DNA from: JAHRVQ01 sp963976815
GTDB lineage: Bacteria > Pseudomonadota > Gammaproteobacteria > Pseudomonadales > Azotimanducaceae
Direction of reading: 5' to 3'
Length of the DNA stretch: 64,000 nt
NCBI GenBank assembly: GCA_963976815.1
Contig: CAXBLU010000005.1
Coordinates: 62,001-126,000 of the forward strand
Shown here: one piece after another, positions 1 through 8,223 of the stretch
Numbering within the stretch: position 1 is the first letter of the stretch
Layout: each line of letters starts with the position of its first letter
Program-made: the position numbers and the translations under genes
Notes under the pieces: model-generated
Told to the model about the DNA's origin: nothing
The model's database searches: none
What the model saw: only the letters and a program-made list of their open reading frames with translations

Positions 1-762
1 ACTGAGATGCGTTGCAATCCAGGCCGCCATTTGCTCAATCTCGCGATCACTGTCGTTCTCACCCGGAATCAATAGGTTAGTAATCTCAAACCAGACATTT
101 GTTTCATGGTGAAGATATTCCAGAGTATCGAGAACTGGAGCCAGACGGCCGGCACAAATCCTGTGATAAAAGCGGTCGGTAAAGGCTTTGAGGTCAACGT
201 TTGCGGCATCCATATGGGAGAAAAATTCCCGCCGGGGTTCGGGGTTCATATACCCGGCGGTCACCGCAACCGCTAATATTCCCGCCGCCCGCGCCGCATC
301 TGCCACATCAATTGCATACTCATGAAAAATGACCGGGTCATTATAGGTAAACGCAATGGATTTACAGCCGTGCTGTGCTGCCGCCTCGGCAAGACTGTCT
401 GGCATTCCCATATCAGACAGTGTCTCAACTTCAGACGCTTTACTGATATCCCAGTTTTGACAAAATTTACAGGCCAGATTGCAACCCGCGGTACCAAAAG
501 AAAGGACACTCGTGCCAGGATAAAAGTGGTTTAGGGGCTTCTTTTCGATAGGGTCAATACAAAAGCCACTTGAACGTCCATAGTTCAGCAGTACCACCTC
601 ACCGTCCCGGTTACCCCGGGCAAAACATGCCCCTCTTTGCCCTTCCTTCAATTGGCAGCTACGGGGACAAAGGTCACATTGCACCCGACCGTCCGGCAAT
701 TTTTGCCAATAGACCTGGTTTTTCGGATTTACACCATGTTGATAGGTCAAGATTGAGGACAT
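1..762 (-). CDS. amrS: AmmeMemoRadiSam system radical SAM enzyme (AmrS), 3' end missing
   Basis: Radical SAM protein of the AmmeMemoRadiSam set; its reaction is not established. Reading the minus strand from ATG at 762 gives 254 open codons running off the window at base 1. The cluster CNLACKFC (C94, C98, C101) is the CxxxCxxC that binds the [4Fe-4S]-SAM cluster, and further cysteines lie near the N-terminus (C29, C32, C36, C46). The core reads AFTYNDPVIFHEYAIDVAD and then VTAGYMNPEPRREFF, typical of the family. The start is fixed by an in-frame TAG two codons upstream of the ATG. It is divergent from the fused Memo-AMMECR1 gene, its usual partner, which supports the call. The last part of the protein lies outside the window. 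Confidence 0.9.
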   Translation of the reverse strand, partial: MSSILTYQHGVNPKNQVYWQKLPDGRVQCDLCPRSCQLKEGQRGACFARGNRDGEVVLLNYGRSSGFCIDPIEKKPLNHFYPGTSVLSFGTAGCNLACKFCQNWDISKASEVETLSDMGMPDSLAEAAAQHGCKSIAFTYNDPVIFHEYAIDVADAARAAGILAVAVTAGYMNPEPRREFFSHMDAANVDLKAFTDRFYHRICAGRLAPVLDTLEYLHHETNVWFEITNLLIPGENDSDREIEQMAAWIATHLS

Positions 763-769
763 TGTCTAA

Positions 770-802
770 CCTTTCTTAGGCCTTTCTTTGGTCTTTCTTT
801 AG
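770..802. repeat. Three 11-bp tandem units upstream of the radical SAM gene
   Basis: Three imperfect direct units, cctttcttagg, cctttctttgg and tctttctttag, follow head to tail just 5' of the minus-strand start at 762. They sit where that gene's leader and ribosome binding site lie: on the transcribed strand they read as purine-rich AAGAAAGG-like units. They could therefore influence initiation, but no function is shown. Confidence 0.75.
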
Positions 803-930
803 CCTGCCTCTAACGATGGGTCATACTTCGGCTTCACGCTGATGGCACTTCTCACCAGCAGCGGGCTAACCATGGTCAGGCTTGATTTCACTGGTTATGA
901 TGGCGAGAGTATATCGTTGACCAGGTGGAA

Positions 931-2310
931 ATGACTGAAATCAGACCAACTGCAGTGGCGGGCTCTTTTTACCCACTAGACCCGATTGTACTGCAACGGG
1001 ACGTAGACGGATTATTGGCTTTAGCCAATCTCTCCGCTGCGCCTGGTTCCCAGCGGCAGCCCAAGGTCATCGTTGCGCCCCATGCGGGGTACATTTATTC
1101 AGGTCCCCTTGCCGCTAATTGTTACGCCCCCTTGTACGGGTTTCGAGGCAAGATCGAACGTGTTGTGCTGCTTGGCCCAAGCCATCGGGTCTCCTTCCGG
1201 GGCATAGCAGCGCCCACAGCAACAGCCTTTTCCACACCTCTGGGCAATATTGCCATCGACAGCGAAGCCATTTCGAAAATCCTGCCGATAGAAAACGTCG
1301 GATTTTTGGATGATGCACACGCCCAAGAACACAGCCTTGAAGTCCATCTGCCCTTCCTCCAACGAGTACTCAGCAAATTTGTCCTGGTACCCCTGATAGT
1401 AGGAGATGCGAGCCCAGTCCTGGTTGAATCCGTGTTGGAGGCGCTATGGGGGGACGACACAACTCTCATCGTGATTAGTACTGACCTGAGTCACTTTAAC
1501 GACTATGGGGAAGCACGCAAAATCGACCGTCATACCTCAAACAAAATACTGCAGCTCGAATCCAACCTAGTCGGAGCGGAAGCCTGTGGCTGTCGACCAC
1601 TTAATGGTTTACTCCGACTGGCACAAGCCAAACAGCTTGAAATCGAAGAAATCGGCGTGGTTAATTCTGGGGATACGGCGGGTGATCGTCAGCGTGTGGT
1701 GGGGTATGGCGGGTTCCACTTGTTTGAAACCCAGGGATTAGCCCCAACTTTAACGGACAGTTTCAGCAAGCCGGTTCAGCAACAAATTCTACATGTTGCG
1801 AGACAGGCCATTTACCACGGCCTAACAAGTGGCGAGACGCTAACCCTGGAACCAACACTATTTGATCCTCAACTTCGGCGAGACGGGGCCTGCTTTATCA
1901 CGCTAAAAGTTCAGGGACAGCTACGCGGTTGCATCGGCTCCCTTGAAGCCCATCGAATGCTATTGTTGGATGTCGCCCAGAATGCTCAAGCAGCCGCTTT
2001 TAAAGATCCGCGTTTTGCACCTCTAACGGCGGCTGAATACTCAAACCTGATGGTTGAGGCCTCAATCCTCAGCCAGCCGGTATTCCTCGGCAAGCTTGAA
2101 TTTGAGGAATGTCTCAGGCAAATAAGACCGGGATCCGATGGGGTCATCCTGTGTGAGTCAGGCAAACGCTCAACCTATTTACCCAGCGTCTGGGAACAAC
2201 TACCTGAGCCAACAGATTTTCTTCGTAGTTTGAGACAAAAAGCGGGTTTACATCCCGATATCTGGCAAGACTGTGAAATCTGGCGCTACACAACCGAGAG
2301 TTTTGAATAG
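931..2310 (+). CDS. Fused Memo (AmrB) - AMMECR1 (AmrA) protein of the AmmeMemoRadiSam system
   Basis: Two-domain protein of about 459 residues. The N-terminal half is Memo-like (TAVAGSFYPLDP opening; APHAGYIYSG with H51; LGPSHR with H85; NSGDTAGDRQRVVGYGGF), the LigB-dioxygenase-like fold. The C-terminal ~175 residues are AMMECR1-like (ACFITLKVQGQLRGCIGSLE, then KDPRFAPL). In many genomes these are separate genes; here they are fused. I prefer ATG 931, which has AGG five bases upstream, although a GTG at 925 is in frame. The molecular role of the three-part system is unknown; human MEMO1 has been reported to bind metal. It is divergent from amrS and overlaps the next gene by one base. Confidence 0.92.
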   Translation: MTEIRPTAVAGSFYPLDPIVLQRDVDGLLALANLSAAPGSQRQPKVIVAPHAGYIYSGPLAANCYAPLYGFRGKIERVVLLGPSHRVSFRGIAAPTATAFSTPLGNIAIDSEAISKILPIENVGFLDDAHAQEHSLEVHLPFLQRVLSKFVLVPLIVGDASPVLVESVLEALWGDDTTLIVISTDLSHFNDYGEARKIDRHTSNKILQLESNLVGAEACGCRPLNGLLRLAQAKQLEIEEIGVVNSGDTAGDRQRVVGYGGFHLFETQGLAPTLTDSFSKPVQQQILHVARQAIYHGLTSGETLTLEPTLFDPQLRRDGACFITLKVQGQLRGCIGSLEAHRMLLLDVAQNAQAAAFKDPRFAPLTAAEYSNLMVEASILSQPVFLGKLEFEECLRQIRPGSDGVILCESGKRSTYLPSVWEQLPEPTDFLRSLRQKAGLHPDIWQDCEIWRYTTESFE

Positions 2311-2873
2311 TGAATTTTGTGAGTAATTCCTCAACGCAGTTTGAAACAGCGCGTTTAATCATCAAAAGCTGCGACCCCGCATACACGGATGGCCTGTTTC
2401 AAGCCGCATCCCAGTCAGTTAGTGAGGTTTATCCCTTTCTCCCCTGGTGCCATCCTGACTATCAACGGGACGAAGCTGAGCAGTGGCTAACCTATGCTAA
2501 AGCTCAATGGCAGGACGGTAGTGCATTTGGCTTCAGTATCTTTGATCGCAATAGCAGCCAACTCATTGGTGGTTGTGGCGTAAGTCTGATCGACGATCAT
2601 CCGGTTGCAAATCTTGGCTACTGGATACGCAGTGGTGAAACGGGAAAGGGCCTCGCCACCGAGGCTACCCTCGGCCTTGCGGATTTCGCCTTCCGACAGC
2701 TTGGCCTACTCAGACTTGAAGTCATTATGTCGATCAAAAATCCAGCTAGTCGCAAGGTTGCCATCAATTCCGGTGCCCATTTTGAGGGTACCCTGAGAAA
2801 TAGACTATTGCTTCACGGCCAATGCCACGACGCCTATCTCTACAGCTTGATTCCAGATATCTTGCGCCTGTAG
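2310..2873 (+). CDS. GNAT N-acetyltransferase, RimJ/RimL type
   Basis: 187-residue acetyltransferase of the RimJ/L (Acetyltransf_3) type, which acetylates protein N-termini or small amines from acetyl-CoA. The N-terminal strand FETARLIIKSCDPAYTDGL, the GYWIRSGETGKGLATEAT acetyl-CoA-binding region and NPASRKVAINSGAHFEGTLRNRLLLHG near the end are all typical for the family. The GTG start overlaps the TAG of the Memo-AMMECR1 gene by one base (TAGTG), so translation is probably coupled; a second in-frame GTG lies at 2319. The substrate cannot be told from sequence. Coupling to the AmmeMemoRadiSam gene is the only hint of a shared process. Confidence 0.85.
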   Translation: MNFVSNSSTQFETARLIIKSCDPAYTDGLFQAASQSVSEVYPFLPWCHPDYQRDEAEQWLTYAKAQWQDGSAFGFSIFDRNSSQLIGGCGVSLIDDHPVANLGYWIRSGETGKGLATEATLGLADFAFRQLGLLRLEVIMSIKNPASRKVAINSGAHFEGTLRNRLLLHGQCHDAYLYSLIPDILRL

Positions 2874-2910
2874 TAATTTATGTAGTTTTATTCGTCTTTT
2901 TAGCTTTTTA

Positions 2911-2942
2911 TAGCTTCTAACACTTAATAGCTTCTAACACTT
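2911..2942. repeat. 15-bp direct repeat in the aldehyde dehydrogenase leader
   Basis: TAGCTTCTAACACTT occurs exactly twice, at 2911-2925 and 2928-2942, separated by two bases in an AT-rich leader upstream of the aldehyde dehydrogenase. It could be a simple slippage duplication or a pair of regulator half-sites. The sequence shows only the repeat. Confidence 0.8.
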
Positions 2943-2983
2943 TTAACAAGTTCGACTAACAAATCCAAAAATGGGGAAACACC

Positions 2984-4390
2984 ATGAGTGAGAGCGAAAT
3001 CAAGGCAAACATGCAGGCTATCTTAGATCGCCAAAAGCAGGACTATATTCGGGAGGGCGTGGTGAGTGCTGAAACGCGCATTGACCGATTGGATCGCTCC
3101 ATCAATCTACTTAAAAAGTATGGCACTCAGCTATGCGAGGCAATGGCAGCAGATTTTGGTCATCGGTCTCTCCAACAGTCCAAGCTAACCGATATCGACG
3201 GATCTATCGGCCCCCTCGAACATGCTAAAAAAAATCTACGTCAGTGGATGCGACCAGAAAAGCGTAAATCCATGTTTCCTTTAGGTCTACTGGGTTCAAG
3301 ATCTCGCGTTGAGTATCAACCCCTTGGTGTCATTGGTTGCATTTCACCCTGGAACTTTCCGGTCCAACTGACTTTTGCACCGCTCGCTGGTATTTTTGCA
3401 GCGGGTAATCGCACCATGATTAAACCGTCTGAATTCACACCAGAAACCTCAGCACTTATGGCCAAAATGTTTGCCGAAGCCTATAGCGAGGAAGAAGTGG
3501 CGGTGCTAACCGGCGGACCAGAAGTCGGCAGCGCATTTAGCACCCTTGCCTTCGACCACCTTTTGTTTACTGGAGCAACATCAATTGCCCGCCACGTCAT
3601 GCGTGCAGCAGCCGAAAACCTGGTGCCTGTGACCCTAGAACTCGGTGGAAAGTCGCCGGTTATCATTGGTGAAAACGCTGATATGGAACTGACCGCGGCG
3701 AATGTCATGGCGGGTAAGACAATGAATGCAGGGCAAATTTGCCTTGCACCGGATTATGTCTTTGTTCCGGAAAACCGCGCGGATGACTTTGTTGCCGCCG
3801 CCCAGGCCTCGGTGAAAAAGATGTTCGCTAATTTAAAAGATAATCCAGACTACACCTCAATCGTCAATGAGCGTCACTTTGAGCGAATTAATGGCTACAT
3901 AACTGACGCCAAAGAAAAAGGTGCTACCGTAGTTGAAATAAATCCAGCAAGCGAAGATTTTACCCAGCAAGAGCATCATCGCATCCCGCCTACATTGATT
4001 ATGGATCCAACCGATGACATGAGCGTCATGCAGGAGGAAATCTTTGGTCCAGTGTTACCGGTAAAACGCTACAAGCATATAGATGAGACAATTGCCTACG
4101 TTAACGACCACGCTCGTCCCCTTGGCCTCTACTACTTTGGTCAGAGCGCTGAGGAAGAACAAAAGGTCCTGACTCATACCACCTCAGGCGGTGTCACTGT
4201 GAATGATGTCATCATGCACATTGCCCAGGAGGACTTGCCGTTTGGCGGAGTCGGGCCGAGTGGTATGGGCTCCTATCATGGCTATGATGGTTTCAAAACC
4301 TTCAGTCATGCAAAGGCGGTCTACTCCCAGTCGAAGACCGTTTCAAAACTCGCCGCCTCGATGCGCCCCCCCTACAAAAAAGCCTCATAG
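2984..4390 (+). CDS. Coniferyl-aldehyde-dehydrogenase-like NAD(P) aldehyde dehydrogenase
   Basis: 468-residue aldehyde dehydrogenase oxidising an aldehyde to the acid with NAD(P). The catalytic set is complete: N124 in SPWNFP, E219 in LELGGKSP and nucleophile C253 in NAGQICLAPDY. The opening (about 90 residues with SLQQSKLTDIDGSIGPLEHAKKNLRQWM) and the C-terminal QSKTVSKLAASMRPPYKK resemble the coniferyl aldehyde dehydrogenase (CalB-type) branch, which also contains fatty and terpenoid aldehyde dehydrogenases, so the natural substrate is uncertain. Length matches the family. It is a single-gene unit with a strong terminator 15 bases after the stop. A long-chain aldehyde from CYP153 oxidation (37 kb) is another conceivable substrate. 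Confidence 0.88.
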   Translation: MSESEIKANMQAILDRQKQDYIREGVVSAETRIDRLDRSINLLKKYGTQLCEAMAADFGHRSLQQSKLTDIDGSIGPLEHAKKNLRQWMRPEKRKSMFPLGLLGSRSRVEYQPLGVIGCISPWNFPVQLTFAPLAGIFAAGNRTMIKPSEFTPETSALMAKMFAEAYSEEEVAVLTGGPEVGSAFSTLAFDHLLFTGATSIARHVMRAAAENLVPVTLELGGKSPVIIGENADMELTAANVMAGKTMNAGQICLAPDYVFVPENRADDFVAAAQASVKKMFANLKDNPDYTSIVNERHFERINGYITDAKEKGATVVEINPASEDFTQQEHHRIPPTLIMDPTDDMSVMQEEIFGPVLPVKRYKHIDETIAYVNDHARPLGLYYFGQSAEEEQKVLTHTTSGGVTVNDVIMHIAQEDLPFGGVGPSGMGSYHGYDGFKTFSHAKAVYSQSKTVSKLAASMRPPYKKAS

Positions 4391-4404
4391 GCACACCGCA
4401 ACCA

Positions 4405-4443
4405 AAAAAGCCCCCCGCCACTTTAGGTGCCGGGGGGCTTTTT
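4405..4443 (+). terminator. Rho-independent terminator of the aldehyde dehydrogenase gene
   Basis: A perfect 13-bp stem AAAAAGCCCCCCG / CGGGGGGCTTTTT, with an inner CAC/GTG pairing, is followed by T-rich sequence. The A-tract/T-tract symmetry means it could also stop transcripts arriving on the minus strand from the convergent gene ending at 4659. Confidence 0.93.
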
Positions 4444-4497
4444 ATTGTCTTGGGATTGAATCTCCTTGATTTAGGGGCTCAACTCTTTTCAAATAGG

Positions 4498-4605
4498 AGG
4501 CCCTGGATACGCAAGAGCTCTAAGCCAGCTTTTACGCATCCAAGGCCTTTGGTATAGCCCTGGGGTGCGGAAAAGCTCTAAGCAGACTCTTCGCCCTTGG
4601 GGCTA
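4498..4605. repeat. Two related 51-nt hairpins in tandem between convergent genes
   Basis: Hairpin 1 spans 4498-4548: 22-nt arms beginning AGGCCCTGGAT, 7-nt loop, 18 Watson-Crick pairs. Hairpin 2 spans 4555-4605, beginning TAGCCCTGGGG. Both are 51 nt, share GCCCTGG near the 5' end and AGCTCTAAGC at the apex, and lie six bases apart. They look like a duplicated structured element in the 3' region of the convergent genes. They could be terminators, mRNA-stabilising hairpins or a REP-like repeat. Hairpin 1 pairs slightly better as minus-strand RNA and hairpin 2 as plus-strand RNA, so the functional strand is unclear. Confidence 0.7.
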
Positions 4606-4658
4606 CTTGGGGTAAACCTCTAGCCCTGCTCCCCTTCTAGAACGTTTTGGCAACATTC

Positions 4659-5873
4659 CTAAGAGTTCGCAGGCATCAAGAATGAGACTGAGTTGTTGCT
4701 GCCTTCAAAGAGGTACAGGCCGCTCTCATTGCCTTCACTAATGACATCTACTAGTGCGTACTCTCCCCGGCGAGAATAGTTCAATACCTCAACTCTTTTT
4801 CCTTTAAATGCGTTCGCAAGCCCCCTAAGACGCCCAACTTCCCCATGGCTCTTGTCGAAAAATTGTGCGGTTGTGGTACCAACGGGATTTACGCCCACAA
4901 CGTCACGGTCCGAAGTAAAGATAAGATCTTTAGCCCGCAGATCGATCTGTTCGTGTTCGTAGAGCGCTCGAACTTGTCCAGTCTCAAGTTGAAGATGAAA
5001 TAACCCAACCGTGTTGTACTGAGACTTACCGAGGAAATAGACACCTTTGTTTGAGGCATCAAAACCAACAACTGGATTAGTCTTGCGCTGCTTGTCTAAT
5101 GCAACAGGTGCTGCAAAATCGTATTCGATCCATTCGTCTATTTTGTAATCGCGTCGTGAAAGTTTAAGGTTAGCCTCATCGTCAATCATATAGGCGAGTC
5201 TTAGTTCACCATCATTGTCGGCAACAAAACCACCCGCTGGATAAGGACTGCTGTAGCCATTCTCAAGACGCTTGTCCTTAAGATTGGTGCCGGTGGATTG
5301 TCGATAACGTTTGTAGATATCCAGGTTGTAAGCAACGGGACGTGAAAGATCTAGTTCGACGTTTCTCCTATTACGGATATCAGAACGAATGACTCGTATT
5401 TCTTTATCGTTAGGTGAATAGGCATCAAGGAATTCATAGTTAGCCGAATCACCGGCGCCAAATCCAGCAACCGCAAACTTTCGCGTATTATCAACATTGA
5501 GCGCGTAAAGCTCGCCCGTCAAAAGCGGATAATCCACAATTGTATTGCGCAAAGACAGATTGACGATAACCCGTTCATTGTTCGCCCACCAGAATCGCAA
5601 TATGTCCTGCTGATCCTCTGTACCAAGGGCAGCCACGGCTTTCATCGTATCAATCTGAAATATGAGTAGACTCGCCTGACCATTTTGCCGACTGAGTAAA
5701 GCAAGGTGTTTACCATCCGGTGATAGGTTGGCTTGTTCATAGGCACGTTTGCTGTTGAACATGTCACTGGTCGTCGTATAGTCTGCCTGGGCATAGGCCA
5801 CGTTGAGTGCTAGCAAACCACTGAGCAAGCCCAGTACGATCATTTTTAGCCGTTTAGTCATATTCATATTCAT
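4659..5873 (-). CDS. Secreted beta-propeller protein, S9-peptidase N-terminal-like, no catalytic domain
   Basis: 404-residue protein with a signal peptide (MNMNMTKRLKMIVLGLLSGL, cleavage near AYAQA). The rest resembles the N-terminal propeller of prolyl-oligopeptidase-family (S9) proteins: YEQANLSPDGKHLALLSRQNGQ, RFWWANNERVIV, GELYALNVDN. It ends at LYLFEGSNNSVSFLMPANS, about where an S9 enzyme would run into its alpha/beta-hydrolase domain. No Ser-Asp-His domain follows in any frame of the 268-base downstream gap. It is either a propeller-only protein or a gene that lost its catalytic half. Probably periplasmic or exported; no function assigned. The first codons carry a small ATGAAT duplication. 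Confidence 0.75.
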   Translation of the reverse strand: MNMNMTKRLKMIVLGLLSGLLALNVAYAQADYTTTSDMFNSKRAYEQANLSPDGKHLALLSRQNGQASLLIFQIDTMKAVAALGTEDQQDILRFWWANNERVIVNLSLRNTIVDYPLLTGELYALNVDNTRKFAVAGFGAGDSANYEFLDAYSPNDKEIRVIRSDIRNRRNVELDLSRPVAYNLDIYKRYRQSTGTNLKDKRLENGYSSPYPAGGFVADNDGELRLAYMIDDEANLKLSRRDYKIDEWIEYDFAAPVALDKQRKTNPVVGFDASNKGVYFLGKSQYNTVGLFHLQLETGQVRALYEHEQIDLRAKDLIFTSDRDVVGVNPVGTTTAQFFDKSHGEVGRLRGLANAFKGKRVEVLNYSRRGEYALVDVISEGNESGLYLFEGSNNSVSFLMPANS

Positions 5874-6098
5874 TTTCCTAACTCCACTTCAAACCTGCTT
5901 TCACGATAAGACGCGACATGGGGTGATTTAGTTTGAAACTTTGAACGAATTAGTTAGAAAAATATGAATATTTCGCTGGAGCGAATTTAGGCTGAGATAA
6001 AATGCAGCTCTAGAGGAATACAGTAGAGTTAGTGCCGATCAAGAAACAATCAAATCTGACCTGGAAGCTCCTTACCAGCAAACTCCCATGGAGGCACA

Positions 6099-7382
6099 TT
6101 ATTTCGGAGGCTCAGACAAGACTTTTGACTGGCGGGCCGCATAGCCAAATATGCCTTTAGCCATAAGAGATGTTTCTTTGCTTCGCCTTGCGGCGTAGAC
6201 CTCAGCGCGAATTCCCTGGATCTGGAAGTTGTCCGGCTCTGCCAGGGCCGCCATTTCAATCAAATGGCAGGCCATTCGAAAATCCTCCGCATCAACTAGC
6301 TCCTGAGCACGGGTTGCTAGAACAAGAGCACCGCCGCTTAGTCGACACACTTCGGCAGCAAGCTCGTTCTCTTTAGCGGGTTTTAAGTTCGCTGGATTAC
6401 CGTCATACCAACCGCCATACAGTCGCCAGATATTGTTCACGACAAATTCTGGCTCATCGTAAAGCGGACGAAGATAGGGCTTATCCAACAACCTGGAATC
6501 AACGGAGACCGTATGAATAATCTCGTTCAAGCGCGCTCCGTCATTCATCATCGCAAGCGTGTCAGCAACCAATGTCTCTAACGCCCCCGCAACGTCCTCC
6601 AAGACCAACTTGATTTGCTCCGCACCGCGTATTGGCAAACCATGGGCAGGCAAAAACATCTCAGCACCCTGATCCGCCATCGCTCGCATAGCGGCAGCCC
6701 ACTCCAGAGGAAATCGCTGCACCTTCTGGGGATTACCAGCATTTGGAAAATTCCAAATGAAAAAGTCACCGGCGCAAATCGCCTTGTGTTTGGGTATCCA
6801 CGCCCAGGTATGGTCGTCGGTTTCACCTATGGCATGATGAAGATGGATGTCCAGTCCACCAACATTCATCGATAGCTCGTCTCGATATGTTGCATCGGGT
6901 CTAGCAACATCTTCAGGTAAGAATCGGTGTTTAGTTCCTAACTCTAAACCCGCTACCTGTCCAAATTGCCGGGTGTTAATCACCATGTTGTAACCGTTAG
7001 TCAGATCATAACGATCAAACCTGGCGGGCACATTTTCATGGCACACAACATTGGGCTTTCTCCGTCCCGCGTCTAGCTCTGCTGCAACAAACGCCCCACT
7101 ACCCCCAACATGATCAAGATGCCCATGGGTATATACCAGGGAATGGAAAGCCTCGGGGGACCAACCGCGAATGGCATCAACAACTGGTTTGCCACCCTGG
7201 GCACCACTGGTGTCAAACACCACCAACCCTTCATCGGTGTTAAACACCACCGAGTGGGAAAATGCCTCTACCATAGCAATATCGTTATCTAGCTCGGAAA
7301 GCTGGTGATTGATACGATTCACCGGCTCAGTAACAACGCCTTCGCTCAATATTTTGTCGGATAACGCAAATAGATCAGCCAT
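6099..7382 (-). CDS. MBL-fold hydrolase, alkyl-sulfatase (BDS1/SdsA)-like
   Basis: 427 residues. The metallo-beta-lactamase motif THGHLDHVGG gives ligands H86, H88, D90 and H91; further ligand regions are GETDDHTW and LPAHGLPIRG. The segment after ~residue 280 (ILEDVAGALETLV-type through YGGWYDGNPANLKP, then ELVDAEDFRMACHLIEMA) is the alkyl sulfatase dimerisation domain. SdsA-type enzymes hydrolyse alkyl sulfates and carry an extra C-terminal SCP2-like domain; this protein stops before it. Sulfate-ester hydrolysis is plausible, but other ester-like substrates remain possible. It is the last gene of a three-gene minus-strand operon, 22 bases after the crotonase gene. Confidence 0.82.
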   Translation of the reverse strand: MADLFALSDKILSEGVVTEPVNRINHQLSELDNDIAMVEAFSHSVVFNTDEGLVVFDTSGAQGGKPVVDAIRGWSPEAFHSLVYTHGHLDHVGGSGAFVAAELDAGRRKPNVVCHENVPARFDRYDLTNGYNMVINTRQFGQVAGLELGTKHRFLPEDVARPDATYRDELSMNVGGLDIHLHHAIGETDDHTWAWIPKHKAICAGDFFIWNFPNAGNPQKVQRFPLEWAAAMRAMADQGAEMFLPAHGLPIRGAEQIKLVLEDVAGALETLVADTLAMMNDGARLNEIIHTVSVDSRLLDKPYLRPLYDEPEFVVNNIWRLYGGWYDGNPANLKPAKENELAAEVCRLSGGALVLATRAQELVDAEDFRMACHLIEMAALAEPDNFQIQGIRAEVYAARRSKETSLMAKGIFGYAARQSKVLSEPPK

Positions 7383-7404
7383 GTAGGACCTTTTTAGTTG
7401 GTGG

Positions 7405-8223
7405 TTAACGACCTGTGAATTTGGGCTTGCGACGCTCTAAAAAGGCGCTGACGCCTTCCTGGAAATCTTCACTGTTAAACATGCCATTAAGATGCACCAT
7501 CAATTGATCCACCGAAGTGTCGTAGGACTGCTCAAGTCCCATACGCATCATTCGCTTAGTGGTTTGGACCGCTAAGGGGGCGTTGTCGGCAATATCCTGG
7601 GCCCATTCCATCGCAGTTTCCATTAACTTGTCATCGGGTACCACGGCGTTCACCAAACCAATCTCGAGGCATTCCTGTGCACCGACAACCCGGCCACGAT
7701 AGTACAGTTCACTCGCCTTTGCCCAACCGATCAATCGTGGCAACAACCAGGTACCACCACTTTCCGGTACGACGTTGCGTTTTGCTGTCACGGCGGCCAG
7801 CTTGCTGGACTCAGCGGCAATACGAATATCACAGAGCAAGGTAATGTCCATGCCGTAGCCCGCTGCAGCACCGTTCAAGGCACAAACAATTGGCGTGTCG
7901 ATATTCCACATCACAGTAATGGGTGCGTTACGAATACTAAATAGCTGTTTGGGTCGATTACTGCCCTTACTGGCGCCACTGCCAATACCACCCTGGCCAA
8001 CATCAACGAGGTCAAGTCCGGAACAAAAACCGCGACCTGCACCGGTCAAAATAATACAGCGGATTTCAGGGTCTTCATCGGCTTCCACCATCTTCTTTGA
8101 TAACTCCTGCAACATAACGTGACTAATTGCATTGAGCCGTTCTGGACGGTTTAAGGTCAGAATTGCGATATTGTCTTTAATCTCAACAAGTAGTTCTTCG
8201 GTACTAGATTTACTAAGTGCCAT
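7405..8223 (-). CDS. Enoyl-CoA hydratase/isomerase family (crotonase) protein
   Basis: 272-residue crotonase-fold protein acting on acyl-CoA thioesters in the cytoplasm. The oxyanion-hole segments are GRGFCSGLDLVDVG (residues 64-76) and ALNGAAAGYGMDITLLCD (115-132). E154 in VVPESGGTWLLPRLIG matches a hydratase catalytic glutamate, while the other position appears to be D126 rather than Glu, so hydratase, isomerase or another crotonase reaction are all possible. C-terminal EGVSAFLERRKPKFTGR is standard. Its start overlaps the 3' end of the upstream esterase gene by 11 bases, suggesting translational coupling, and the alkyl-sulfatase-like gene follows directly. Confidence 0.88.
   Translation of the reverse strand: MALSKSSTEELLVEIKDNIAILTLNRPERLNAISHVMLQELSKKMVEADEDPEIRCIILTGAGRGFCSGLDLVDVGQGGIGSGASKGSNRPKQLFSIRNAPITVMWNIDTPIVCALNGAAAGYGMDITLLCDIRIAAESSKLAAVTAKRNVVPESGGTWLLPRLIGWAKASELYYRGRVVGAQECLEIGLVNAVVPDDKLMETAMEWAQDIADNAPLAVQTTKRMMRMGLEQSYDTSVDQLMVHLNGMFNSEDFQEGVSAFLERRKPKFTGR

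Noticed and set aside
273..509. A minus-strand 78-codon frame inside the radical SAM gene, and an apparent frameshift near 330
   Set aside because: A recount of the five-A run at 325-329 shows the radical SAM frame is continuous to base 1; the other frame is a shadow.
5874..6098. Short inverted repeat TTCGCT-GG-AGCGAA in the gap between the propeller and alkyl-sulfatase-like genes
   Set aside because: The stem is only six bases and not placed against a clear promoter; too weak to call a site.
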